This document shows positions 1 to 7,730 of a stretch of 64,000 bases of DNA, in pieces. The number at the start of each line of letters is the position of its first letter. The first letter of the stretch is position 1. This DNA is from an uncultured Veillonellaceae bacterium (GTDB lineage: Bacteria > Bacillota > Negativicutes > Veillonellales > Negativicoccaceae), in assembly GCA_945876385.1 (NCBI GenBank), contig CAMCNU010000001.1, positions 1-64,000 of the forward strand, written 5' to 3'. A model generated the notes under the pieces. It had not been told where the DNA came from, ran no database searches, and worked only from the letters and a program-made list of their open reading frames with translations. A program made the position numbers and the translations under genes.

Positions 1-302
1 GTCTGCTCTTCGGCGCAGCTGACAGCAAGAAAGTCGGCAGCTTTGAAATCGGTGCAGATTATGTCAGCGCGGAACGTTTGAGCCATCTCGGCGGTTCGGG
101 TCTGGATATCACGGGTCCGCTTGATTTGATGGACTTCCAACTGGCGGAAAAAGTCAACTACTGGCAGGCCAGCGCGGCGGTCGTACCGTTTGAAAATACC
201 TTGCTCAAAGGCTACTATGCATTCAATGTAGAAGCGAAAACGGGCAACTACAAGTATGACGGAGACAACCTCTGGGGCGTTGAATTCAACTACTACTTCT
301 GA
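1..302 (+). CDS. OmpM-like outer-membrane porin, C-terminal fragment (cut by window edge)
   Basis: The frame is open from position 3 to the TGA at 300-302, so only the last ~99 residues are seen. They alternate polar and hydrophobic residues as in beta-barrel strands (SFEIGADYVSAE, YWQASAAVVPFENTLLKGYY). They end in GVEFNYYF: a C-terminal Phe preceded by aromatics is the usual outer-membrane insertion signal. In Negativicutes such barrels with an N-terminal SLH domain (OmpM) tether the outer membrane to peptidoglycan. The SLH part would lie left of the window, so the family name is inferred from the barrel tail and the genomic setting. A strong terminator follows at once, and a second copy of the same tail lies 330 bases downstream. 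Confidence 0.75.
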   Translation, partial: LLFGAADSKKVGSFEIGADYVSAERLSHLGGSGLDITGPLDLMDFQLAEKVNYWQASAAVVPFENTLLKGYYAFNVEAKTGNYKYDGDNLWGVEFNYYF

Positions 303-316
303 TTTTCTCGGAAGGG

Positions 317-346
317 AAGAGACGACTACGGTCGTCTCTTTTTTTT
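317..346 (+). terminator. Rho-independent terminator of the porin gene
   Basis: Perfect 10-bp stem (317-326 with 331-340), 4-base loop TACG, then a run of T to 346. The stem core recurs after the duplicated tail at 648-676. Confidence 0.92.
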
Positions 347-359
347 GTCATCAATTTAG

Positions 360-632
360 TATAAAGTCGGCAGCTTTGAAATCGGTGCGGACTATGTCAG
401 CGCAGAAGCCGGCAGCTATATCGGCGGTTCCGGACTCGATATCACCGATCCTCTCTTGGCCGGTCGCTATGGTGGAAAAGTGACCTATTGGCAGGCGAGT
501 GCGGCTGTAGTACCGGTGGAAAATACTTTGCTCAAAGCGTACTATGCATTTGATGCGAAAGCCAAAGATGCGGATGGTAAGGAATGGAAAGGCGATAATC
601 TCTGGGGAGTAGAATTCAACTACTACTTCTGA
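360..632 (+). pseudogene. Headless second copy of the OmpM-like porin tail
   Basis: From 363 to the TGA at 630-632 the sequence reads as a close relative of the preceding porin tail: KVGSFEIGADYVSAE, then GGSGLDIT, YWQASAAVVPVENTLLK and GDNLWGVEFNYYF. An in-frame stop (TAG 357-359) lies just before the homology, and I find no in-frame ATG or ribosome binding site, so it cannot be translated alone. Differences (for example DAKAKDADGKEWKGD against VEAKTGNYKYDGD) are spread along the fragment and keep the frame. It therefore derives from a distinct paralogue rather than a recent identical duplication. Best read as what remains after recombination between tandem porin genes, or as a silent donor segment. 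Confidence 0.85.
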
Positions 633-647
633 TTCATCTGTCAGAGG

Positions 648-676
648 AAAGAGACGACTGCGGTCGTCTCTTTTTT
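648..676 (+). terminator. Terminator after the porin-tail fragment
   Basis: Stem AAAGAGACGAC (648-658) pairs with 663-673 around loop TGCG, followed by six T (671-676). It is nearly identical to the terminator at 317-346, so the duplication covers barrel tail plus terminator. Confidence 0.9.
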
Positions 677-863
677 GTGCGCAGGCGGTGTGCGGTGATG
701 AGCCGATAGATAGGTATAGGCAATCGGCGGAGGACGGGAGCGGGCACGTAGGGGGTGCGGGCGCTCAGAGGGCAGGGCGGTGCGTTACAGCGGGGCAGCA
801 GAGAGTATCATCCCTGCCGTGAGCGGCAGAGCGGATGATACGTCAGGCAGGAGAAACGGGAAA
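677..863. other. Non-coding, G-rich stretch between porin remnant and aldolase gene
   Basis: No credible ORF on either strand, no clear promoter and no match to an RNA family I recognise. The + strand is strikingly purine/G-rich from about 720 to 800. The only strong structure is the two-step hairpin at 805-841. Confidence 0.5.
805..841. other. Two-step hairpin without T-run
   Basis: Outer stem GTATCATCC (805-813) pairs with GGATGATAC (833-841). Inner stem CTGCCG (814-819) pairs with CGGCAG (824-829) around loop TGAG, with a 3-base bulge at 830-832. That is 15 paired positions but no T tract on either strand, so it is not a canonical terminator. Function unknown. Confidence 0.55.
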
Positions 864-903
864 TAAAAAACGAACCGCAGCTCATGATTGCGGTTCGTTT
901 TTG
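864..903 (-). terminator. fba: Terminator of the aldolase gene (symmetrical)
   Basis: A 12-bp stem, AAACGAACCGCA (868-879) with TGCGGTTCGTTT (889-900). Read on the minus strand it follows the aldolase stop and is followed by a T-run (complement of the A-tract 862-870). Confidence 0.88.
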
Positions 904-931
904 TGTTGCCGATTTACGGCAGTCGGCGGAA

Positions 932-1819
932 TTATTTTCCGACGGATGCGCGGTAGATGGTGTCGACCGATTCGCCGAGCAAGCGGTCGAATTCATCCGC
1001 GCTCATGTCGACATGCAGTCCTTCCGTCAGTGCACGGGAGAACGAGGCGATGACGTCGTCGTTGGCGCGGAGTTTGTCGTTCGCTGTCTCACGGCTGTAG
1101 CCGCCGGAGAGGGCGACGATGCGAATGACGGCCGGATAGTCGAGCAGACCGTGGTAGAGGTTGGCCCGTTCCGGCAACGTCAGCTTGAACATGACGTATT
1201 CGTCGTCCTTGAGCGTGGCGGTCTGTGCGGTAAGTTCGCGCAGGAGAATGTCTTCTATCGCGGCCTTGTCCTTGGCGTGGATGTCGACTTCCGGCTCGAT
1301 AATCGGCACAAAGCCCGCGGCGATGATGTGGCGTGCGTAGTCGAATTGCTGGGCGACGACGCGGCGAATGCCGTCCTCATTCAATTCCTTGATGACGGAG
1401 CGCATTTTCGTGCCGAAGATATGGCGTTCTTTGGCTTGGGCGAGCAATGCGTCGAGTTCTTTCATCGGTTTCATCAGTTGGACGCCGTCGGTTTCTTCCG
1501 CCAGACCTTCGTCGACTTTCAAAATCGGGATGATGCCTTTGTCCCAGAGGTAGTCCGCGGTATATTCGCCGTCAATTTTCGAGTTCATCGTGACTTTGAA
1601 CAGAATGGCCGCGAGAATTTTGTCGGCGGTAAATGACGGGCTTTGGATAATCCGCGTGCGCATTTGGTGGACGAGGGCAAACATGTCTTCGTCACCGTTG
1701 TACGCCGTTTCCGGGATGCCGTACAGGCGCAGGGCTTTCGGTGTCGAGCCGCCGCTTTGGTCGAGTGCCGCGATAAATCCGTCGGCATGGGTCATGCGTT
1801 CGAGTTGTTGGTTGTTCAT
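932..1819 (-). CDS. fba: Fructose-bisphosphate aldolase, class I
   Basis: 295 residues. Catalyses reversible cleavage of fructose-1,6-bisphosphate to dihydroxyacetone phosphate and glyceraldehyde-3-phosphate in the cytoplasm (glycolysis/gluconeogenesis). The bacterial class I family, as in Staphylococcus, is recognised from [11 protein letters not shown] near the N-terminus, KVDEGL (101-106), IIEPEV (173-178), FKLTLP with the expected Schiff-base lysine at 212, and ALSGGYSR (236-243) for phosphate binding. Length is typical. The ATG (minus strand, 1819) has AAGGAGG about 8 bases upstream. An extended -10 promoter precedes it and a symmetrical terminator follows, so it is probably monocistronic. 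No zinc-ligand pattern of class II enzymes is seen. Confidence 0.95.
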   Translation of the reverse strand: MNNQQLERMTHADGFIAALDQSGGSTPKALRLYGIPETAYNGDEDMFALVHQMRTRIIQSPSFTADKILAAILFKVTMNSKIDGEYTADYLWDKGIIPILKVDEGLAEETDGVQLMKPMKELDALLAQAKERHIFGTKMRSVIKELNEDGIRRVVAQQFDYARHIIAAGFVPIIEPEVDIHAKDKAAIEDILLRELTAQTATLKDDEYVMFKLTLPERANLYHGLLDYPAVIRIVALSGGYSRETANDKLRANDDVIASFSRALTEGLHVDMSADEFDRLLGESVDTIYRASVGK

Positions 1820-1846
1820 GGTACGCCTCCTTAGTGTGTTGTATAT

Positions 1847-1855
1847 AGTATACCA
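1847..1855 (-). promoter_or_regulatory. Extended -10 promoter of fba
   Basis: Minus strand reads TGGTATACT, about 27 bases upstream of the fba start. No good -35 at 17 bp; the TGn extension probably compensates. Confidence 0.65.
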
Positions 1856-1894
1856 TATAGGTGTCTATCTGCGTACATCACATATACGCTTCGG

Positions 1895-3322
1895 TCAGCG
1901 TTTGCGTAAAAAGGTGCCGAGTATGCCGCGGGCGATTTCGCGGCCGATGGTGCGTGTGATGGTGGTCACCATCGAGTCGATGCCTTTTTCCACATAGGTT
2001 TTGGACGGTCGGCCTCGACGGGCGGGCGGTTCGTCTGCGGGCGACGCGGCGGCCTGCTTCGCCTGCTCTGCCAGCGCTTCATAGGCGGAGTAGCGATCGA
2101 CGGCGTCATGGTAGGCGTCATACAGCGGCGAATCGAGAACAATCCGGCGGTATTCCTCGTCCGTGAGCGGCGTAAAGGAGGAGGCCGGCGGAGGGATGAG
2201 GACTTTTTCGACCGGCAGGGGACTGCCGGATTCGTCGAGCAGGGAGATGAGCGCCTCGCCCGTACGCAGTGCGGTGAGTTCGGCCTCGACATCCAGTGCG
2301 GGATTGGCGCGGAAGGTGTCGGCGACGGCGCGCAGGGTTTTGCGTTCGCGCGGCGAATAGGCGCGGAGCTGGTGGATGATGCGGTTGGCGAGTTGGTTGA
2401 GTACCGTGTCCGGGATGTCGAGCGGGTTTTGCGTGATGAAAAAGACGCCGACGCCTTTGGAACGAATCAGGCGCACGACCTGCTCGATCCGGGTGCGAAT
2501 GGCGGCGGGCATGTCCGCGGTAAACAGCAGGTGGGCCTCGTCAAAGAAAAAGACGAGTTTCGGTTTGTCGGGATTACCGACTTCCGGCAGCATGTCAAAG
2601 AGTTCGGACAGCAGCCACAGCAGGAACATCGCATAGAGCATGGGCTGTTGCAAGAGTTGCTTGCTGTTGATGACATTAATCACGCCGTCGCCGCTTTCGT
2701 CGGTGCGGAGCAGGTCGGCGATGCGCAGGGACGGCTCGCCGAAAAAGGACGTGTGACTGCCGTCTTCGAGCAGGAGCAGTTTGCGTTGCAACGCCGCCAG
2801 TGTTTGCGGTGCGATGCGTCCGTAGGTGAGGGAATAGTCTTTGGCATGCTCGCCGATGTGCGTGAGCAGACTGCGCAAGTCTTTGGCATCCAGGAGCAGG
2901 AGTCCTTCGGCGTCGGCGATTTTAAACGCGATGCGGAGCGCGCCGTCTTGGGTGTCGTTCAGCTCGAGCAGGCGTGAGAGCAGGAGCGGTCCCATTTCCG
3001 AGACGGTGACCCGTAGCGGCAGGCCTTCCGCGCCGTAGACGTCCCAGAGTGTGACGGGAAAGCCGCGGAAGGAAAAATCCGCGATGCCGATTTCGTCCAG
3101 GCGCTGGAGGATGTGGTCATTCATAGTGCCGGGGCGGCAGAGATTGGCCAGGTCGCCTTTGACGTCGGCGACGACCGTCGACACGCCGAGGGCACTGAAC
3201 TGTTCGCAGAGTACTTTGAGCGTGACGGTTTTGCCCGTGCCGGTGGCTCCTGCAATCAGGCCGTGTTGATTGGTTTTGTCGGGGCGCAGGAATGTATGTG
3301 CGCCGAGTCGGATGTGCTGCAT
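1895..3322 (-). CDS. HerA-like ATPase, DUF853/YjgR family
   Basis: 475 residues. A P-loop ATPase of the HerA/FtsK superfamily: Walker A GATGTGKT (25-32) and Walker B VFFFDEAH (257-264). It has the family pattern TNQHGLIAG before the P-loop and IPDTVLNQLANRIIHQLRAYSP after Walker B. A proline/alanine/basic linker (around PPARRGRPSK) joins a short C-terminal tail. The in vivo role of DUF853 proteins is not established; a DNA-translocating or processing role is inferred only from HerA kinship. No nurA-like partner is adjacent. The start (3322) has GGGAGG upstream. It runs in the same direction as fba, but fba has its own promoter. Confidence 0.85.
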   Translation of the reverse strand: MQHIRLGAHTFLRPDKTNQHGLIAGATGTGKTVTLKVLCEQFSALGVSTVVADVKGDLANLCRPGTMNDHILQRLDEIGIADFSFRGFPVTLWDVYGAEGLPLRVTVSEMGPLLLSRLLELNDTQDGALRIAFKIADAEGLLLLDAKDLRSLLTHIGEHAKDYSLTYGRIAPQTLAALQRKLLLLEDGSHTSFFGEPSLRIADLLRTDESGDGVINVINSKQLLQQPMLYAMFLLWLLSELFDMLPEVGNPDKPKLVFFFDEAHLLFTADMPAAIRTRIEQVVRLIRSKGVGVFFITQNPLDIPDTVLNQLANRIIHQLRAYSPRERKTLRAVADTFRANPALDVEAELTALRTGEALISLLDESGSPLPVEKVLIPPPASSFTPLTDEEYRRIVLDSPLYDAYHDAVDRYSAYEALAEQAKQAAASPADEPPARRGRPSKTYVEKGIDSMVTTITRTIGREIARGILGTFLRKR

Positions 3323-3386
3323 AAATCAAACCTCCCTTATACGGTTATGATAGCACGTAGGCAAGGCGAAGGGGAGAGCCGTTTTT

Positions 3387-3395
3387 TGGTATAAT
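3387..3395 (+). promoter_or_regulatory. Extended -10 promoter of the GIY-YIG gene
   Basis: TGGTATAAT (-10 hexamer 3390-3395), 23 bases before the ATG at 3418. No convincing -35. Confidence 0.65.
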
Positions 3396-3417
3396 CAAAG
3401 GGATAGAAGCGGAAGGG

Positions 3418-3738
3418 ATGAGGGACGTGTATTATACCTATATCGTACGTTGCGCCGACGGGACGTATTATACCGGTTTTACGACGGATGTGGCGGCGCG
3501 GACGGCACAGCACAATGCCGGCAAGGGGGCCAAGTATACGCGCTCGCGGTTACCGGTGCGGGAGGTCTGGCATGTCGCTTGGGAGACGGAGCACGAGGCG
3601 CGCCGCTGCGAGTGGTACGTCAAGCGGCTCACGCATGCGCAAAAGGCGCAGCTGGCGAGCGGCAAGCGCCGTTCGGCGGCGTATCGGACAGTTTGGGAGC
3701 GGCTTTTAGCGCAGGTGGTGGGCAGTAGCGGCAATTGA
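3418..3738 (+). CDS. GIY-YIG nuclease-fold protein, UPF0213 family
   Basis: 106 residues. Single small GIY-YIG domain: YYTYIVRCADGTYYTGFT at the N-terminus carries the paired Y-x-Y/Y-x-G strands, followed by a basic helix with H and R and a conserved W/E region (AWETEHEARRCEWYVKRL). UvrC and homing endonucleases share this fold, but stand-alone UPF0213 proteins have poorly defined roles; a DNA-cleavage or DNA-repair role is only inferred. The ATG at 3418 sits directly after GGAAGGG with no spacing. GTG at 3427 would be spaced ideally and matches the usual family N-terminus, so the true start may be 3427. The stop codon lies inside the -35 of the next promoter. Confidence 0.85.
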   Translation: MRDVYYTYIVRCADGTYYTGFTTDVAARTAQHNAGKGAKYTRSRLPVREVWHVAWETEHEARRCEWYVKRLTHAQKAQLASGKRRSAAYRTVWERLLAQVVGSSGN

Positions 3739-3763
3739 CAGCGCGGTCGGCGCGTGGTATAAA
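3735..3763 (+). promoter_or_regulatory. Strong promoter of the NimA-like gene
   Basis: TTGACA (3735-3740), 17-bp spacer, TATAAA (3758-3763) with TGG extension. Expected transcript start near 3770, just ahead of the palindrome at 3778. Confidence 0.8.
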
Positions 3764-3777
3764 TAAGATGGTAAAGA

Positions 3778-3811
3778 AATACAAAAAAACAAAGATTTGT
3801 TTTTTTGTATT
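3778..3811 (+). promoter_or_regulatory. Perfect 34-bp palindrome, candidate operator/leader hairpin
   Basis: AATACAAAAAAACAAA (3778-3793), 2-base spacer GA, then the exact reverse complement (3796-3811). It starts about 8 bases after the predicted transcription start and ends 24 bases before the ATG of the NimA-like gene. It is far more A+T-rich than its surroundings. It may be a repressor operator or an RNA hairpin; position favours autogenous or stress-responsive control of the downstream gene. Confidence 0.6.
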
Positions 3812-3835
3812 ACGGTAATCTGAGAGGGTGGGACA

Positions 3836-4309
3836 ATGCGAAGGACGGATCGGGAAATCAGCGATTTCCAACAGATGCTGGCGATTATGGAAGCGTGTGA
3901 GTGCCTGCGCTTGGGATTTATCGACGGCGAGGAAATATATATGGTGCCGCTCAATTTCGGCTACGAAGTGACGGGTGATAACGAGCTCACGATTTATTGT
4001 CACGGGGCGCACGTCGGCCGCAAAATCGATTTGGCTCGTAAGCTGGATCGGGCGGGCTTTGAGATGGACTGCAAGCATGAACTCATGACGGCGGAGCTGG
4101 CCTGTGATTTTTCATTTATGTATGCATCCGTGATGGGCAGCGGGACGGTGCGCGTACTGGACAATCCGGAAGATAAAATACATGGGCTCACGCAAATCAT
4201 GCGGCATTACGATCCGAGCCGCGAATTTCATTTTGAACCCGAGATGGTGAGGGCGGTCGGCGTGATTGAACTCAAGGTCACGGACTGGTCATGCAAGGCG
4301 CACGGCTAA
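3836..4309 (+). CDS. Pyridoxamine 5'-phosphate oxidase-like flavin protein, NimA type
   Basis: 157 residues. FMN-binding split-barrel protein: RRTDREISDFQQM, CECLRLGFIDGEEIYMVPLNFGYE, IYCHGAHVGRKID and the C-terminal VGVIELKVTDWSCKAHG are the layout of the nitroimidazole-resistance (NimA)/5-nitroimidazole-reductase-like family. Some members reduce nitro groups or bind flavin or haem; the physiological substrate is usually unknown, and drug resistance should not be assumed from the fold. Spaced G-rich Shine-Dalgarno (GAGGGTGGG) before the ATG. Monocistronic: its own promoter, a leader palindrome, and a terminator at 4348. Confidence 0.85.
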   Translation: MRRTDREISDFQQMLAIMEACECLRLGFIDGEEIYMVPLNFGYEVTGDNELTIYCHGAHVGRKIDLARKLDRAGFEMDCKHELMTAELACDFSFMYASVMGSGTVRVLDNPEDKIHGLTQIMRHYDPSREFHFEPEMVRAVGVIELKVTDWSCKAHG

Positions 4310-4347
4310 CGCCGCCTGACTACCCACCAAGGCAACTCGGCAAGCGT

Positions 4348-4377
4348 AAGAAACGACCGTAGGAGTCGTTTCTTTTT
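4348..4377 (+). terminator. Terminator after the NimA-like gene
   Basis: 10-bp stem AAGAAACGAC (4348-4357) with 4365-4374, 7-base loop, followed by a T-rich tract. Confidence 0.9.
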
Positions 4378-4378
4378 A

Positions 4379-4387
4379 TGTTATAAT
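4379..4387 (+). promoter_or_regulatory. Extended -10 promoter of cdaA-cdaR-glmM
   Basis: TGTTATAAT (-10 at 4382-4387), directly after the upstream terminator and 30 bases before cdaA. No good -35. Confidence 0.65.
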
Positions 4388-4417
4388 GGGGATATGCAAT
4401 AAAGCGGGGTAGAAAAT

Positions 4418-5242
4418 ATGACAATGCAGATAGAAGGCCTGCTGACCACCATCCGGATACTGGATATTGTCGATATCTTGGTGGTTGCGGTCATCTTGTA
4501 CCAACTGTATTACATGATTCGCGGCACGCGCGCCATGACGCTGATTAAAGGGCTCCTGATGATCGGTATTTTCAGTATCGTCAGCCGCTGGCTCGATTTG
4601 CACGCGGTGAACTGGCTGCTCGAAAAGGCCATCACGGTGCTGATTGTCGCGCTGCCGATTGTGTTTCAGCCGGAATTGCGCAAAGCGCTGGAACAGCTGG
4701 GACGCGGGCGCTTCATCAATCGCAGCTCGATTGTCGATGATGATGAATTGATGCGCGTGATTGACAGCGTGGTGCATGCGTGTGAAACGATGGCCCGCCA
4801 AAAAATCGGCGCATTGATTGTGTTTGAACGCTCGGTCGGCTTGGGGGATTTTAACGATACGGGGATTTATATCGATGCGGTGGTGAGTGATGAACTGCTG
4901 GGCAATATATTCATTCCGAATACGCCGTTGCATGACGGTGCGGTCATTATCCGTGAAAATCGGGTGGTCGCTGCCGGTTGCCTGTTGCCGCTGACGCAGG
5001 ATCGGACGCTGTCCAGCGAGCTGGGGACGCGTCATCGGGCGGCTATCGGTCTGACGGAGCAGGCGGATGCCTTGGTGGTCGTCGTCAGTGAAGAGACGGG
5101 GACGATTTCCTATGCGTACGGCGGACATATTTATCGTCATTTTGACGGGGATAATTTGCGCAATATGCTGAGAAATTACTTGCTCAAAAGCGGAGAGCGC
5201 TTCTCCCTGATTGGCGATATGCTGAAATGGAGGCCCAAATGA
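4418..5242 (+). CDS. cdaA: Diadenylate cyclase CdaA
   Basis: 274 residues. Membrane-bound enzyme that condenses two ATP to cyclic di-AMP, the messenger for potassium/osmolyte and cell-wall homeostasis. Three hydrophobic segments (about 15-33, 42-58 and 66-83) precede the DisA_N/DAC domain. Its two signature motifs are intact: DGA at 173-175 and RHR at 205-207. Length matches the family. First gene of the classic cdaA-cdaR-glmM operon, overlapping cdaR by four bases (ATGA). A c-di-AMP riboswitch further along this window (36508) is a plausible target of its product. Confidence 0.97.
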   Translation: MTMQIEGLLTTIRILDIVDILVVAVILYQLYYMIRGTRAMTLIKGLLMIGIFSIVSRWLDLHAVNWLLEKAITVLIVALPIVFQPELRKALEQLGRGRFINRSSIVDDDELMRVIDSVVHACETMARQKIGALIVFERSVGLGDFNDTGIYIDAVVSDELLGNIFIPNTPLHDGAVIIRENRVVAAGCLLPLTQDRTLSSELGTRHRAAIGLTEQADALVVVVSEETGTISYAYGGHIYRHFDGDNLRNMLRNYLLKSGERFSLIGDMLKWRPK

Positions 5243-6162
5243 AGTTGCGAACAGGGGGCAACTGGGTTGCCAAAATCATTTGTCTGGTCATTGCGGTCGT
5301 CTTGTGGCTGTTTATCATGAATGATCAAAATCCGGTGATAGAAGGCCGCTATACGGTGCCGGTGGTGACGACGGGATTGCCGTCGTCGTTGGTGGCGAGC
5401 GGCGTACCGGATACGGTGACGTTGCACTTGCGGATGCAACGCAACACGATGCTCGGTCTGCGCGAGTCGGAGTTGTATGCGGGCGTGGATTTGTCGGAAG
5501 CGGAGCCCGGAGAGTATCCGCATCAGACGATTCGGGTGATGTTACCGCCGGGGGTCGAGCTGATTGAGCAGACGCCGGCGGAATTTACCTTGCGCGTGGA
5601 GAATTTTGTCTTGCGTACCTTGCCGGTATCGGTACATATCGTCGGTAAGCCGGTCGCCGGCTATGAGGCGAAGGTGGAAGAATCGGTGCCGGATACGGTG
5701 ACGGTGTCGGGTGCGTCGGGGGCGCTCGACCGGATTGCGGCGGTCACAGCGACGGTCAGTGTTGACGGGCAGCAGCAGTCGTTCCAGACGGTCGCGCCGA
5801 CGGAAGCGCGCGATCAGGACGGCAATATCGTATCCGAGGTCAATGTCGCACCGGCGAATATTTTGGTCAAGGTCAAATTGGCCGGCGCGGAGGGGCGTGC
5901 GGAATTACCGCTGGCGGTGCCGATTGTCGGGCAGCCGGCGGTCGGATATCGTGTCGCAGGGGTCACGGTGACACCGGCGCGGGTCGCCTTGCAGGCGGCA
6001 CCGGAGGCGGTGCAGGAGCAGACGGAGTGGTCGCTTCCGCCGCTGTCGGTCAGTGACGCGACGCAAGATGTAGTGACACAGGTGCCGATACCGGTACCTG
6101 CGGGCGGCACCGTGACGCCGGAAGTCGCGGAAGTACATGTGCGGATTGTACCGCAGACATAA
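5239..6162 (+). CDS. cdaR: CdaR, YbbR-domain regulator of CdaA
   Basis: 307 residues from the ATG at 5239, chosen because GGAGG (5229-5233) is well spaced; an ATG four codons earlier lacks a site. One N-terminal membrane anchor (WVAKIICLVIAVVLWLFIM) is followed by an extracytoplasmic part made of several YbbR repeats. These are seen as recurring VPVxxxGxP / LPVxVxIVGKPVAGYEA / ELPLAVPIVGQPAVGYRV units with V-T-V-x-G-A-type endings. CdaR binds and modulates CdaA. Partner of both neighbours in the operon. Confidence 0.93.
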   Translation: MKLRTGGNWVAKIICLVIAVVLWLFIMNDQNPVIEGRYTVPVVTTGLPSSLVASGVPDTVTLHLRMQRNTMLGLRESELYAGVDLSEAEPGEYPHQTIRVMLPPGVELIEQTPAEFTLRVENFVLRTLPVSVHIVGKPVAGYEAKVEESVPDTVTVSGASGALDRIAAVTATVSVDGQQQSFQTVAPTEARDQDGNIVSEVNVAPANILVKVKLAGAEGRAELPLAVPIVGQPAVGYRVAGVTVTPARVALQAAPEAVQEQTEWSLPPLSVSDATQDVVTQVPIPVPAGGTVTPEVAEVHVRIVPQT

Positions 6163-6174
6163 CGGAGGAAACAG

Positions 6175-7518
6175 ATGGCACGATTATTCGGCACGGACGG
6201 GGTACGCGGCGTAGTCAACGACACGCTGACTCCGGAGTTGGCATTTCATTTGGGGCGGGTCGCGGCGATGTATTTCAGTGAGCGGCATGCGGCACCGCGG
6301 TTTTTAATCGGACGCGATACGCGCATTTCCGGTACGATGCTGGCGGCGGCGCTGGCGGCGGGGATTTGCTCGGTCGGCGGCGAAGTGGATGATGCGGGCG
6401 TCATCCCGACGCCGGGGGTGGCGTATTTGACGAAACGGGGACGCTATGCGGCGGGGGTGATGATTTCCGCGTCGCACAATCCGTTTCCCGATAACGGGAT
6501 TAAATTTTTCGATTCGGAAGGATTCAAGCTGCCCGACGAGACGGAAGATATACTCGAAGAGATGTTGCGCCAGACGTCGCCGGAGCAGGCGGAGCGACCG
6601 ACGGGGGCGGATGTCGGGAGGATTACCGCGCGGCCGGATTTATTGCAGCGCTATATCGATCATGTCATCGCCACGGCGCCGGTACGGCTCGACGGCATGA
6701 AGGTCGTGACGGACACGGCCAACGGCGCGGCGAGTGCGGTGACGCCCGTCGTCTTGGAGCGCCTCGGTGCGACGGTCATCAAGCTGGGGGCGGAGCCGGA
6801 CGGTGTCAATATCAATGCCGCGTGCGGCTCGACACATCCCGAACGCTTGCAGGCGGCGGTACGAGAATACGGTGCGGCGGCCGGAGTGGCCAATGACGGA
6901 GATGCCGATCGCTGTATTTTGGTGGACGAGCAGGGTGAACTCGTGGACGGCGACCGGATTATGTACATGTGTGCGCGGCAGTTGCAGGCGCACGGCGAAT
7001 TGGCGGACGACACGGTAGTGGCGACGGTCATGAGCAATATCGGCTTGGAGAAGTCGCTGGCACAGCACGGTATCCGCTTGGCACGGACGGCGGTGGGCGA
7101 CCGCTACGTGCTGGAGCATATGCGCGGGCACGGCTATGTCCTCGGCGGTGAGCAGTCGGGGCATGTGATATTTCTCCGGCACAATACGACGGGCGACGGC
7201 GTATTGACCGCGGTGCAGGTACTGGGGATGATGCAGGAACGCCAGGCGAGTATTCGCGAATTGACCGCGGAGCTGGCGATTTATCCGCAACTCTTGGTCA
7301 ATGTACCGGTGCATGACAAACATGCATGGGAAGAGGATGCCGTCGTGCAGGCGGCGATTGCATCCGGGGCGGATGAGCTCGGAGATGACGGTCATATCCT
7401 GGTGCGGGCGTCCGGGACGGAGCCCTTGGTCCGGGTCATGGCGGAAGGACCGTCGGAAGAACAGCTGCGGCGCATAGTCGATGAGATTGTCGGCGCGATT
7501 GCGCGGGACGAAGGATAA
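6175..7518 (+). CDS. glmM: Phosphoglucosamine mutase GlmM
   Basis: 447 residues. Converts glucosamine-6-phosphate to glucosamine-1-phosphate, feeding UDP-GlcNAc for peptidoglycan and lipopolysaccharide. The phosphoserine loop is SASHNP (Ser100), the Mg-binding loop DGDADR (241-246), the sugar-binding region GEQSGH, and the C-terminal phosphate-binding loop RASGTEPLVRVMAEG. Full length. GGAGG precedes the ATG by about 7 bases. Third gene of the cdaA operon; GlmM binds and inhibits CdaA in studied Firmicutes, linking wall-precursor supply to c-di-AMP. Ends in a strong terminator. Confidence 0.97.
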   Translation: MARLFGTDGVRGVVNDTLTPELAFHLGRVAAMYFSERHAAPRFLIGRDTRISGTMLAAALAAGICSVGGEVDDAGVIPTPGVAYLTKRGRYAAGVMISASHNPFPDNGIKFFDSEGFKLPDETEDILEEMLRQTSPEQAERPTGADVGRITARPDLLQRYIDHVIATAPVRLDGMKVVTDTANGAASAVTPVVLERLGATVIKLGAEPDGVNINAACGSTHPERLQAAVREYGAAAGVANDGDADRCILVDEQGELVDGDRIMYMCARQLQAHGELADDTVVATVMSNIGLEKSLAQHGIRLARTAVGDRYVLEHMRGHGYVLGGEQSGHVIFLRHNTTGDGVLTAVQVLGMMQERQASIRELTAELAIYPQLLVNVPVHDKHAWEEDAVVQAAIASGADELGDDGHILVRASGTEPLVRVMAEGPSEEQLRRIVDEIVGAIARDEG

Positions 7519-7522
7519 TTAC

Positions 7523-7560
7523 ACACGTTCGTACGGTATCATCCCGTACGGACGTGTTTT
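7523..7560 (+). terminator. Terminator after glmM
   Basis: 14-bp stem (7523-7536 with 7544-7557, one G-U pair), 7-base loop, followed by TTTTGG. Confidence 0.88.
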
Positions 7561-7730
7561 GGTATGCGGCGATTTCCGATGCAGGCGGCGTGCGTCGATT
7601 GCCGGCGCGTGCAGCCGTTGAGTTTCATTTTCGATTGGGTAAAGTGAAAATCACTCATGTGTGAAGACGGCGTAAACATCCGCAGAAATAAAAATAAAAA
7701 TCGATATAATCCGATGATACGGGTAGTAAA

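Noticed and set aside
884-1636. 250-residue open frame on the + strand opposite the aldolase gene
   Set aside because: Antisense shadow of fba; composition follows the codon pattern of the minus-strand gene, and there is no ribosome binding site or recognisable motif.
2108-2977. 289-residue + strand frame opposite the HerA-like ATPase
   Set aside because: Shadow of a real gene with Walker motifs on the other strand; no domain or start signal.
7561-7730. Possible small gene between glmM and recJ
   Set aside because: No frame with a start, ribosome binding site and coding-like composition; the region looks like leader/promoter sequence.
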